Source of the DNA: Bacteroidales bacterium
Lineage (GTDB): Bacteria > Bacteroidota > Bacteroidia > Bacteroidales > Bacteroidaceae
DNA length: 13,325 nt
NCBI GenBank assembly: GCA_004557285.1
Contig: SFEK01000050.1
Location: forward strand, 1-13,325
Reading direction: 5' to 3'
Position numbers and translations under genes: made by a program. The notes beneath the pieces were generated by a model, which saw only the letters and a program-made list of their open reading frames with translations, was not told where the DNA came from and did no database searches. Below, one piece after another: positions 6,922-13,325 of this stretch. Each line of letters starts with the position of its first letter. The stretch's first letter is position 1.

Positions 6922-9720
6922 ATGAACAGAATACAACGAATGACATGCCTCTTGTGGCTGCTGCTGCTGACAGTGGTGGTGAAGGCAGATGAAATCAAAG
7001 GATTGGTGGTTGATGCACAGACCAAGGAACCGCTTATCGGTGCCACTGTGCAGATTGATGGCACAACACTGGCTACTGCCACCGACATCGACGGTAAGTT
7101 TAGTTTTACATCATTGAGTGCCGCACGCACTTATACCTTATATATAAAATACATTGCCTACAAGACGAAAAGGGTTGATGGGGTGCAAGCCTCTGAGCCG
7201 GCGCAGGAGATGGTCATAGCCCTCGACCCTGATGAACAGACGCTCGGCGAGGTGACAGTGACCGGTGTGGCAAGGCAGAACACCGAAACGGCCATGGTGC
7301 AGATGGCCAAGTCGAGTGCCGTCATCGTGAATAACATCTCGGCACAGGAAATCAGCAAGTCGCAAGACAACAATGCAGGCGAGGTGATACGCCGTGTGCC
7401 TGGCGTGAGCATCATCGACGACAAGTTTGTCATGGTGCGCGGCTTGTCGCAACGCTACAACAATGTGTGGATCAATGGTGGTGCCGTGCCCAGCAGCGAG
7501 GCCGACTCAAGGGCGTTCTCGTTCGACATCATCCCCAGCGGGCAGATTGACAACATGGTCATCGTGAAAACGCCCAGTCCTGAATATCCTGCCGACTATT
7601 CAGGTGGCTTCATCGTCATCAATACCAAGGAGATTCCTACAGAAAATACATTCAACATTTCGGTGGGTGGCAACTACAACGACTGCACGCAGGGGCGCGA
7701 CTTTCTCTATGCCCAAGGGTCGGCTACCGATTTCCTGGGATTTGACAACGGCAAACGTGGTATCAACGGTGGTATTCATGCGCCCCTGACCCCCATCGCA
7801 GGCAGTGGCATCGACCTGCAGGGCAACGGCTTCAACAACGACTGGATGGTGAAGCAGCGCTCTCCGCTGCCCGACTTGAAATTATCGGCCAACCTGAGTC
7901 ACCGCTGGAATCTTGACGGACATACGCTCGGCCTGCTGGCGTCCGTGAACTACAGCAACGAGTGGCGTACATACGACGGGATGCTCAACAACCTGTTTGG
8001 AGTGTATGATGTGACCAACGACAGGAGCAACTATCTCCGCCACTCGGTTGATGACCAGTATAACCACAACGCCAGGGTGGGCGCCATGCTCAACCTTACC
8101 TTCCTCTCGAGCAGCGGAAACCATAAATATCAGTTGAAGAACATCTTCAACCAGATTGGCAACGACCGCTATACCTTCAGAAGGGGCGTGACGGCACAGT
8201 CGAACAACGAGGAGAGTGCCGAATATTACTACCGCAGCAGGACAACCTACAACGGACAGATGACGGGAAAGCATACGCTTGGCGGCGATGCCCTTGACTG
8301 GAGTGTCGGTTATGCGTATGCCAACCGTCGCCTTCCCGACCGCCGCAGATATGCCATCGACGATGCACTTGAAGACGGTGTCCTGGCCTTGACCACTGGC
8401 AATGAGGTCAGCCGTGAGTTCACGCAGCTTGATGAGCATATTTTCTCGCTCAGCGTCAACGAGAAGCATGACTTCGACTTCGGCGGTTTTCAGCCCTCGC
8501 TCAAACTGGGTGCCTATGGCGAATACCGCACGAGAAAATACAACACACGAGAATTTATCTACAACTGGAACGTGGCCGACAACAACCTGCCCGAAAATTT
8601 CCGGTATGGAGATATCCCTACGCTGCTGAGCAATGCTGACCATTTCGGCGCAGACAAGCTCTATCTGCTTGAAGAACTGAATATGACCAACGACTACGAG
8701 GGCAACAACCAACTGGGAGCGGGCTATCTGGCTGCTACCCTGCCTTGGGGCCGACTTGACGTGTATGCCGGACTGCGCTTTGAACATAGCAAGATGGAAC
8801 TGGTGTCTAATCTGCGCGACTATGAGGTGAGCCACCATAGCAGGTATTACACCTACAATGACCTGTTTCCTTCGGTCAACATGAACTACAAGTTCAATGA
8901 GAGCCACCAGCTGAGACTCTCTTACGGCAAGAGTGTCAACCGTCCTGAATTCCGTGAAGTGTCTTCATCGGTGTATTATGATTTCGACCTGGCCTCGAAT
9001 GTCAAAGGTAATACCGAACTTACGCCCTGCTATATACACAACATCGACCTGCGCTATGAGTTCTATCCCAGTCGCGGTGAACAGATCTCACTGGCGGGAT
9101 TCTTCAAATATTTCGACAGTCCGATAGAGTGGACTTATACCGTGGCTGGCGGCACCGACCTGATTTATTCGTACAAAAATGCCAAGAGTGCACGCAACCT
9201 GGGTGTGGAACTTGATATCAGGAAGACACTCGATTTCATCGGTCTGCCACAGTTCAGTCTTTCATTCAACGGCGCACTGATACACAGCCGTGTGCAGTTT
9301 GCCAAGGGATCCAAGGAGCAAGACCGCCCCATGCAGGGACAGAGTCCTTACTTGATCAATGCAGGACTGTTCTACAAAAACGAGCAACAACAGCTCAATG
9401 TCAGTTTGCTCTACAACCGTATTGGCAAGCGCATCATCGGTGTGGGTCGCAGCGAGGGAACTACAGGCAGCGACGAAAATGCCCGGGTGCCCGACAGCTA
9501 TGAGACGCCGAGAGACATGCTCGACTTGACAGCCTCCAAGCGTTTTGGCAAGCATCTGGAACTGAAGGCCAGTGTGCGTGATGTCTTGGCGCAGCGCGTG
9601 TCGTACAAGCAGTTTGCCGAGGTGGTGTATGCCGACGGAACAAGTCGTGAGGTGCAGCAGATTACCCGCCAGTACAAGCCCGGGCGCAACATCAGCTTCA
9701 CGGCCACTTATACCTTCTGA
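6922..9720 (+). CDS. TonB-dependent outer-membrane receptor with CarboxypepD_reg-like domain
   Basis: Energy-coupled outer-membrane importer, 932 aa. Residues 1-22 are a signal peptide (hydrophobic run, VVKA before DE). A carboxypeptidase-regulatory-like domain at about 24-105 has the usual IKGLVVDAQTKEPLIGATV and DIDGKFSF features. The LGEVTVTG motif at 108-115 leads into the plug domain (about 116-240: GEVIRRVPGVSI, MVRGLSQRYNNVWING, YSGGFIVINTK). A 22-strand-type barrel of about 690 residues follows, ending in the terminal aromatic FTATYTF. The protein is shorter than typical SusC and lacks an obvious SusC signature. The next gene, 40 bases on, encodes a surface lipoprotein, so the two probably act together. 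Promoter layout suggests activator control. Receptor class is certain, the ligand unknown; siderophore, organophosphate, peptide and metal complexes remain open. Confidence 0.93.
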   Translation: MNRIQRMTCLLWLLLLTVVVKADEIKGLVVDAQTKEPLIGATVQIDGTTLATATDIDGKFSFTSLSAARTYTLYIKYIAYKTKRVDGVQASEPAQEMVIALDPDEQTLGEVTVTGVARQNTETAMVQMAKSSAVIVNNISAQEISKSQDNNAGEVIRRVPGVSIIDDKFVMVRGLSQRYNNVWINGGAVPSSEADSRAFSFDIIPSGQIDNMVIVKTPSPEYPADYSGGFIVINTKEIPTENTFNISVGGNYNDCTQGRDFLYAQGSATDFLGFDNGKRGINGGIHAPLTPIAGSGIDLQGNGFNNDWMVKQRSPLPDLKLSANLSHRWNLDGHTLGLLASVNYSNEWRTYDGMLNNLFGVYDVTNDRSNYLRHSVDDQYNHNARVGAMLNLTFLSSSGNHKYQLKNIFNQIGNDRYTFRRGVTAQSNNEESAEYYYRSRTTYNGQMTGKHTLGGDALDWSVGYAYANRRLPDRRRYAIDDALEDGVLALTTGNEVSREFTQLDEHIFSLSVNEKHDFDFGGFQPSLKLGAYGEYRTRKYNTREFIYNWNVADNNLPENFRYGDIPTLLSNADHFGADKLYLLEELNMTNDYEGNNQLGAGYLAATLPWGRLDVYAGLRFEHSKMELVSNLRDYEVSHHSRYYTYNDLFPSVNMNYKFNESHQLRLSYGKSVNRPEFREVSSSVYYDFDLASNVKGNTELTPCYIHNIDLRYEFYPSRGEQISLAGFFKYFDSPIEWTYTVAGGTDLIYSYKNAKSARNLGVELDIRKTLDFIGLPQFSLSFNGALIHSRVQFAKGSKEQDRPMQGQSPYLINAGLFYKNEQQQLNVSLLYNRIGKRIIGVGRSEGTTGSDENARVPDSYETPRDMLDLTASKRFGKHLELKASVRDVLAQRVSYKQFAEVVYADGTSREVQQITRQYKPGRNISFTATYTF

Positions 9721-9760
9721 GACAATGATTATTCCTAATTAATTATTAATGTTATACAGT

Positions 9761-11308
9761 ATGAAAAAGATGAGTTTTTACGGATGCATGGGCATCCTTG
9801 CGCTGGCCACCTCAATGGCGGCTTGCAGCAGCGACGATGACAACAATGGCAACGGCGGTGATTCACAGGAGAACTACGTTTGGACCACCGATGGTGGAAT
9901 CAGGGCCTGCGACCATCTGCTGTTCTCTGAAACGGATGGCAGTGAAGACCCCGAAGGCCGTCAGATAGGCAATGGTGACAAGGAATTTGTGTTTACAGGA
10001 AAACAGACATTGAAGAAAGGCACCTACCTGCTGAAGGGTTGGGTTTATATCGCTGACGGCGCCGAACTGACCATTGAAAAGGGTACGGTGATCAAGGGCG
10101 ACAAGCAGACCAAGGCTGCCCTCATTGCTGAGCGTGGCGGCAAACTGATTGCTCAAGGCACGGCACAGGAGCCTATCGTATTTACTTCTGAAGAGGCCAA
10201 GGGCAGCAGAAAACCCGGCGACTGGGGTGGCATCATCCTTTGTGGAAAGGCCAGAAACAACCAGGAAGAGATGCAGATCGAGGGTGGTCCGCGAACCATG
10301 CACGGTGGTAGCAACGATGCCGACAATTCTGGTGTGTTGAGCTATGTGCGCATAGAGTTTGCCGGTTATCCTTTTGACACCGACAAGGAAATCAACGGTC
10401 TTACCCTTGGTTCTGTCGGCTCAGGCACACAGATTGACCATGTGCAGATTTCTTATTCCAACGACGACTCTTTCGAGTGGTTCGGCGGTACGGTAAACTG
10501 CAAGTATCTGGTGGCTTACAAAGGTTGGGACGACGAGTTCGACACCGACAACGGTTTCTCTGGCAACGTGCAGTTCTGTCTGTCTGTTCGCGATCCCCGT
10601 ATTGCCGATAAGTCGCAGAGCAATGGCTTTGAGAGCGACAACTGTGCCGATGGTACATCTTCAGCCCTTCCGCTCACCACGGCCACATTCAGCAATGTCA
10701 CCTTTGTCGGTCCTCGCTCTTTCAGTGGTTTCGACAACTCGACAAGTTATATCAATGGTGGCAATGTATATCCCAACAATGGCTCAGGTCTGGGCAAATT
10801 CCAGTCGGCCATGCACATTCGTCGCAGCTCTCACCTCAACTGCTTCAACTCGCTGGCTGTGGGCTATCCTGTAGGTCTGATTGTTGACGGCGAGAAAGGC
10901 AATACCAAGAGCGATGCCGAGAAGGGTCTCATCAATCTGAAGAATATCTGGTTTGCCGATATGGGTGTAGTGGGCAGCGACGCCAACAAGATTTACGATG
11001 ACGTGCTCTACGATGCCGTGAAGAAAGAGGTGGTTGATGCCAACCAGCAGTCGTTCTCACACACCTTCTTCCTTGCTCAGCCGGGCAATGCCGTGAAAGA
11101 CTATGCTTCTCTGATGCTTGCCGACCCCGCTGGCGTGGGTGCTCCCTTCATGCCACAGGCAGGCAGTCCGCTGCTGACTGGTGCCTCGTTCACCGACACA
11201 CTGCTCAGCGGATGGTTCGCCCAGGTGAGCTATATCGGAGCCTTCGCTGCCAACGACAACTGGCTGACAGGCTGGACTTGCTTCGATCCACAGAACATGG
11301 ATTATTGA
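9761..11308 (+). CDS. Surface lipoprotein with predicted parallel beta-helix, partner of TonB receptor
   Basis: Lipoprotein of 515 aa; the gene has no name I recognise. The ATG at 9761 is preferred over 9749 because it gives a standard signal peptide (MKK, hydrophobic core, MAAC lipobox) with C22 as the lipidated residue. SSDDDNN follows C22 and resembles the anionic export signal that directs Bacteroidetes lipoproteins to the cell surface. Glycine- and isoleucine-rich turns such as GAELTIEKGTVIKG, GGKLIAQGT and EPIVFTS, then GDWGGIIL, suggest a right-handed parallel beta-helix. An acidic/aromatic core contains DDSFEWFGG (235-243), WDDEFDTDNGFSG (256-268) and SNGFESDN (287-294), which I recognise as recurring in Bacteroidetes proteins of this type. 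Being downstream of a TonB receptor with a 40-base gap, it is likely the ligand-capturing partner, as SusD is for SusC, but it is not SusD-like. Confidence 0.8.
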   Translation: MKKMSFYGCMGILALATSMAACSSDDDNNGNGGDSQENYVWTTDGGIRACDHLLFSETDGSEDPEGRQIGNGDKEFVFTGKQTLKKGTYLLKGWVYIADGAELTIEKGTVIKGDKQTKAALIAERGGKLIAQGTAQEPIVFTSEEAKGSRKPGDWGGIILCGKARNNQEEMQIEGGPRTMHGGSNDADNSGVLSYVRIEFAGYPFDTDKEINGLTLGSVGSGTQIDHVQISYSNDDSFEWFGGTVNCKYLVAYKGWDDEFDTDNGFSGNVQFCLSVRDPRIADKSQSNGFESDNCADGTSSALPLTTATFSNVTFVGPRSFSGFDNSTSYINGGNVYPNNGSGLGKFQSAMHIRRSSHLNCFNSLAVGYPVGLIVDGEKGNTKSDAEKGLINLKNIWFADMGVVGSDANKIYDDVLYDAVKKEVVDANQQSFSHTFFLAQPGNAVKDYASLMLADPAGVGAPFMPQAGSPLLTGASFTDTLLSGWFAQVSYIGAFAANDNWLTGWTCFDPQNMDY

Positions 11309-11343
11309 TCGACAATTTTATAAATGATTGATTTTTTGGGGGG

Positions 11344-11379
11344 GGGGGAATGACGATGGTTTCGTTTATTCCCCCTTTT
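11344..11379 (+). terminator. Intrinsic terminator of the receptor-lipoprotein unit
   Basis: GGGGGAAT (11344-11351) pairs with ATTCCCCC (11368-11375). The stem continues as ACGA/TCGT (11353-11356, 11362-11365) across a small internal loop and closes on TGGTT. TTTT follows. The 5' arm is the end of an 11-base G run (11338-11348). Confidence 0.8.
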
Positions 11380-11454
11380 GTTGAATAGAAATGAAGTCAA
11401 CATACTTGCGTCACGCAGCCATATATCATCCCTCGAAATGTAGGATGAACCAAA

Positions 11455-11955
11455 TTACAGATACCATTTGGAATACTCCACATAGTGTTTGGCGAAACTC
11501 TCTGCCTGTCCGGGTGCCGTCTTCTTGATGAACTTGGCAGGCACGCCGCCCCATATTTCGTGTGGTCCTATCTTGGTGCCTTGCAGCACCAGTGCGCCGG
11601 CGGCAACGATGGCTCCTTCGCCGATGTCGGCATTGTCGAGCACTGTGGCTCCCATGCCGATGAGTGCGCCACGGCGGATGGTGCAGGCATGAACGGTGGC
11701 GTTGTGACCGATGCTCACGTCATCCTCGATTTCGGTAGGTCCAATGCCGTTGGTCACATGCACGCAGGCTCCGTCCTGCACGTTGACGCGGTTGCCCATG
11801 TGTACATGAGCCACATCACCGCGCACCACGGCGTTGAACCAGATGGAACATTCATCGCCCATCACCACTTCGCCCACAATGGCGGCATTCTCGCTGAAAT
11901 AACATTCTTTTCCCCATTTTGGGGTAAGTCCTTTTACAGATTTTATCAGTGCCAT
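11455..11955 (-). CDS. Gamma-carbonic-anhydrase-family hexapeptide protein
   Basis: Left-handed beta-helix protein of 166 aa, normal length for the YrdA/PaaY/CamH group, expected to form a cytoplasmic trimer with metal sites between subunits. Metal-ligand histidines fit H66 (CVHV), H84 and H89 (GHNATVH). The accompanying R45, D47 (VVRGD) and Q60 (VNVQDG) match the gamma-carbonic-anhydrase pattern. Hexapeptide repeats run from about 22 to 135, and a C-terminal helix (about 146-166) follows. The acidic residues that serve proton transfer in the archaeal Cam enzyme are absent (V48 and N69 by motif alignment), as in CamH-type proteins, so activity as a true CO2 hydratase is uncertain. It has a near-consensus promoter of its own and lies downstream of mdh beyond a terminator. 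Confidence 0.88.
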   Translation of the reverse strand: MALIKSVKGLTPKWGKECYFSENAAIVGEVVMGDECSIWFNAVVRGDVAHVHMGNRVNVQDGACVHVTNGIGPTEIEDDVSIGHNATVHACTIRRGALIGMGATVLDNADIGEGAIVAAGALVLQGTKIGPHEIWGGVPAKFIKKTAPGQAESFAKHYVEYSKWYL

Positions 11956-11981
11956 TTTTCTTTGTTTTTCTTAGTTCGGTG

Positions 11982-12013
11982 CAAATGTAGTGAATTGTGA
12001 CGAACCTGCCAAA
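11982..12013 (-). promoter_or_regulatory. Promoter of the gamma-carbonic-anhydrase-like gene
   Basis: On the minus strand, TACATTTG (11982-11989) matches TAnnTTTG and a perfect TTTG -33 element lies at 12010-12013, 20 bases upstream. This is the best complete Bacteroidetes promoter in the window. It ends 26 bases before the ATG. Confidence 0.78.
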
Positions 12014-12130
12014 ATCTCTTGCTCAATTTTTATTTCTTCTCCTGATATTTTCAGCAGTTGGCCATGTTTGTCAAGGTGCCGGCCACTGTTGGACTGTGCC
12101 GATGCTGTATGGATGAGGCTTGGCTGATGA

Positions 12131-12172
12131 AACAAGAAATCCGGCAGCTGAACTGCAATTCAGCTGCCGGAT
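12131..12172 (-). terminator. Intrinsic terminator of mdh
   Basis: A perfect inverted repeat with 14-base arms (12139-12152 and 12159-12172; arm ATCCGGCAGCTGAA) surrounds a 6-base loop. On the minus strand it is followed by the T-rich TTTCTTGTTT. It starts about 35 bases after the mdh stop codon. There is no T run on the plus-strand side, so it should act only on mdh transcripts. Confidence 0.85.
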
Positions 12173-12207
12173 CTTCATTGTTGGTGTATCCACCCTTTGT
12201 CCTGTGA

Positions 12208-13200
12208 TTAGAGGTTGGGGTTGATTTCGTTCCACTTGGCAATCTCGGGCACGATGTTCAGGGTTACCAACTCGTCGCGCATCTTGCAGAGGTGCTCGTA
12301 GCTGGCATCCAGCTTGGCGTTCTCCTCGGCAGTTCCCTCAGGCATTACATAGTGGGCACCTGTGGTGTCGAGAGTGGTGTTCATGGCCATCATGATGTGG
12401 TTGTACTTCTCGTTGCAAACGTATGTTCCAACGGGGAAACGGAATGCTTCGCCACCCATCACGGCACGAATCATCTCTACAGAGAGATAAGCGGGGCTCT
12501 GGAATGAAGAACGGCCACGGAGCTCGATGATCTTGGCACCGCCCTTGGTCACGTCGGTCTTCATCTGCTCCCATTCCTCAGCAGGGAATTCGGGTGTGCC
12601 GATGATTTCGGTGAGAGGCTTGCCATCGATGGTTACGTGTGAGCCGAATACTGCCATCTGCTCGCCGTGTCCGCCGTAGGTAGCGCAACCTTTCACTTCG
12701 CTCTGCATCACGTTGAACTTCTTGGCCAGTGCGCTCTGCAAGCGTGTAGAGTCGAGAGCAGCCAAGGTGGTAACCTGTGACGGTTTCAGTCCAGAGTAGA
12801 GCAGGGTAACAAGACCGGTAAGGTCGGCAGGGTTGAAGATGATGACAACATGCTTCACATCGGGGCAATACTCCTTGATGTTCTTGCCGAGACCTTCTGC
12901 AATCTCGCAGTTGCCTTTCAGCAAGTCCTCACGGGTCATGCCAGCCTTACGGGGAGCACCACCTGAAGAGATGATGTATTTGGCGTTGGTGAATGCTTCT
13001 TTCACATCAGTAGTAGCTGTGATTTTCACATCGCCGAAACCGCTTTGACGCATTTCCTCGGCAACGCCTTCGGGTGAGAATACGTCGTAGAGGCAAATGT
13101 CGCTTGTCAATCCCATAGTGAGGGCTGTTTGAACCATGTTAGAACCAATCATACCAGCTGCGCCGACGATGGTCAGTTTTTCATTAGTTAGAAATTTCAT
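12208..13200 (-). CDS. mdh: Malate dehydrogenase (NAD-dependent)
   Basis: Interconverts malate and oxaloacetate with NAD in the cytoplasm; in anaerobic Bacteroidales this usually serves the reductive branch from oxaloacetate to malate, fumarate and succinate. The protein has 330 aa. The Rossmann motif GAAGMIG is at 13-19, with D39 at the end of the second strand, which favours NAD. Substrate-binding residues fit R84 and R90 (APRKAGMTRED) and R153 (DSTRLQS), with D150 and the catalytic H178 (GGHGEQM) forming the proton relay. N123 lies in FNPAD. The R at 84 rather than Q marks a malate rather than lactate enzyme. The ATG at 13200 directly precedes the nucleotide-binding fold. It is monocistronic, with its own promoter and a strong terminator. 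Confidence 0.95.
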   Translation of the reverse strand: MKFLTNEKLTIVGAAGMIGSNMVQTALTMGLTSDICLYDVFSPEGVAEEMRQSGFGDVKITATTDVKEAFTNAKYIISSGGAPRKAGMTREDLLKGNCEIAEGLGKNIKEYCPDVKHVVIIFNPADLTGLVTLLYSGLKPSQVTTLAALDSTRLQSALAKKFNVMQSEVKGCATYGGHGEQMAVFGSHVTIDGKPLTEIIGTPEFPAEEWEQMKTDVTKGGAKIIELRGRSSFQSPAYLSVEMIRAVMGGEAFRFPVGTYVCNEKYNHIMMAMNTTLDTTGAHYVMPEGTAEENAKLDASYEHLCKMRDELVTLNIVPEIAKWNEINPNL

Positions 13201-13241
13201 ATTAACCTATTATTATTTATTATGTTAAGACATTCTTTCTG

Positions 13242-13249
13242 CAAAGTTA
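13242..13249 (-). promoter_or_regulatory. -7 element of the mdh promoter
   Basis: On the minus strand, TAACTTTG is an exact TAnnTTTG match, about 41 bases before the mdh ATG. The -33 region has no TTTG at the right distance, only AATG; a T tract sits between. The leader is longer than at the other genes here. Confidence 0.65.
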
Positions 13250-13325
13250 CAAAAAAAAGATGGATAACCGCATTTATTCCCGATTAAGTATGTTATAAAT
13301 TCTGAAAATATACCACTTTGACATG

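Noticed and set aside
7882..8907. Minus-strand 341-codon frame opposite the TonB receptor
   Set aside because: Fully antisense to conserved receptor sequence, with no domain, signal peptide or promoter.
9749..9760. Earlier ATG for the lipoprotein
   Set aside because: It adds only MLYS before MKK; the start at 9761 gives a standard lipoprotein signal peptide.
12051..12242. Minus-strand 63-codon frame downstream of mdh
   Set aside because: Overlaps the mdh 3' end and spans the mdh terminator hairpin; no protein features.

Overview
The window looks like chromosomal DNA of a Bacteroidales bacterium, probably Prevotellaceae or a close relative. Three things point there. Most genes are preceded by the Bacteroidetes -7 promoter element TAnnTTTG and lack strong Shine-Dalgarno sequences. 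The envelope proteins are of Bacteroidetes type: a CarboxypepD_reg-like TonB receptor and a lipoprotein with an SDDD-type surface-export signal. The protein sequences themselves also look Bacteroidetes. I see no mobile element, CRISPR array, tRNA or rRNA, and no broken genes.

Layout. On the minus strand at the left are an outer-membrane FadL/OmpP1-family channel (38-1549) and a PgpH-like 7TM-HD phosphodiesterase (1715-3760), separated by a clear terminator and a new promoter. Divergent from these, on the plus strand, gltX (glutamyl-tRNA synthetase) and waaA/kdtA (Kdo transferase, GTG start) form a tight two-gene unit closed by a strong hairpin at 6636-6667. After a 297-base gap comes a two-gene plus-strand unit: a TonB-dependent receptor (6922-9720) and a surface lipoprotein of beta-helix appearance (9761-11308), ended by another hairpin. 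On the minus strand at the right are a gamma-carbonic-anhydrase-like protein (11455-11955) and malate dehydrogenase (12208-13200), each with its own promoter, and a perfect 14-bp-arm terminator between them.

Most of the window is housekeeping. The part most worth study is the receptor/lipoprotein pair. It resembles a SusC/SusD uptake pair in logic, but neither member is SusC or SusD by appearance. Its promoter has a good -7 element and no recognisable -33 element. In place of the -33 element there are 7-mers on an 11-base period ending exactly 10 bases before the -7 box, the layout of a PhoB-type activator site. I therefore propose, as inference only, an activator-controlled (possibly phosphate-starvation) outer-membrane uptake system of unknown substrate.
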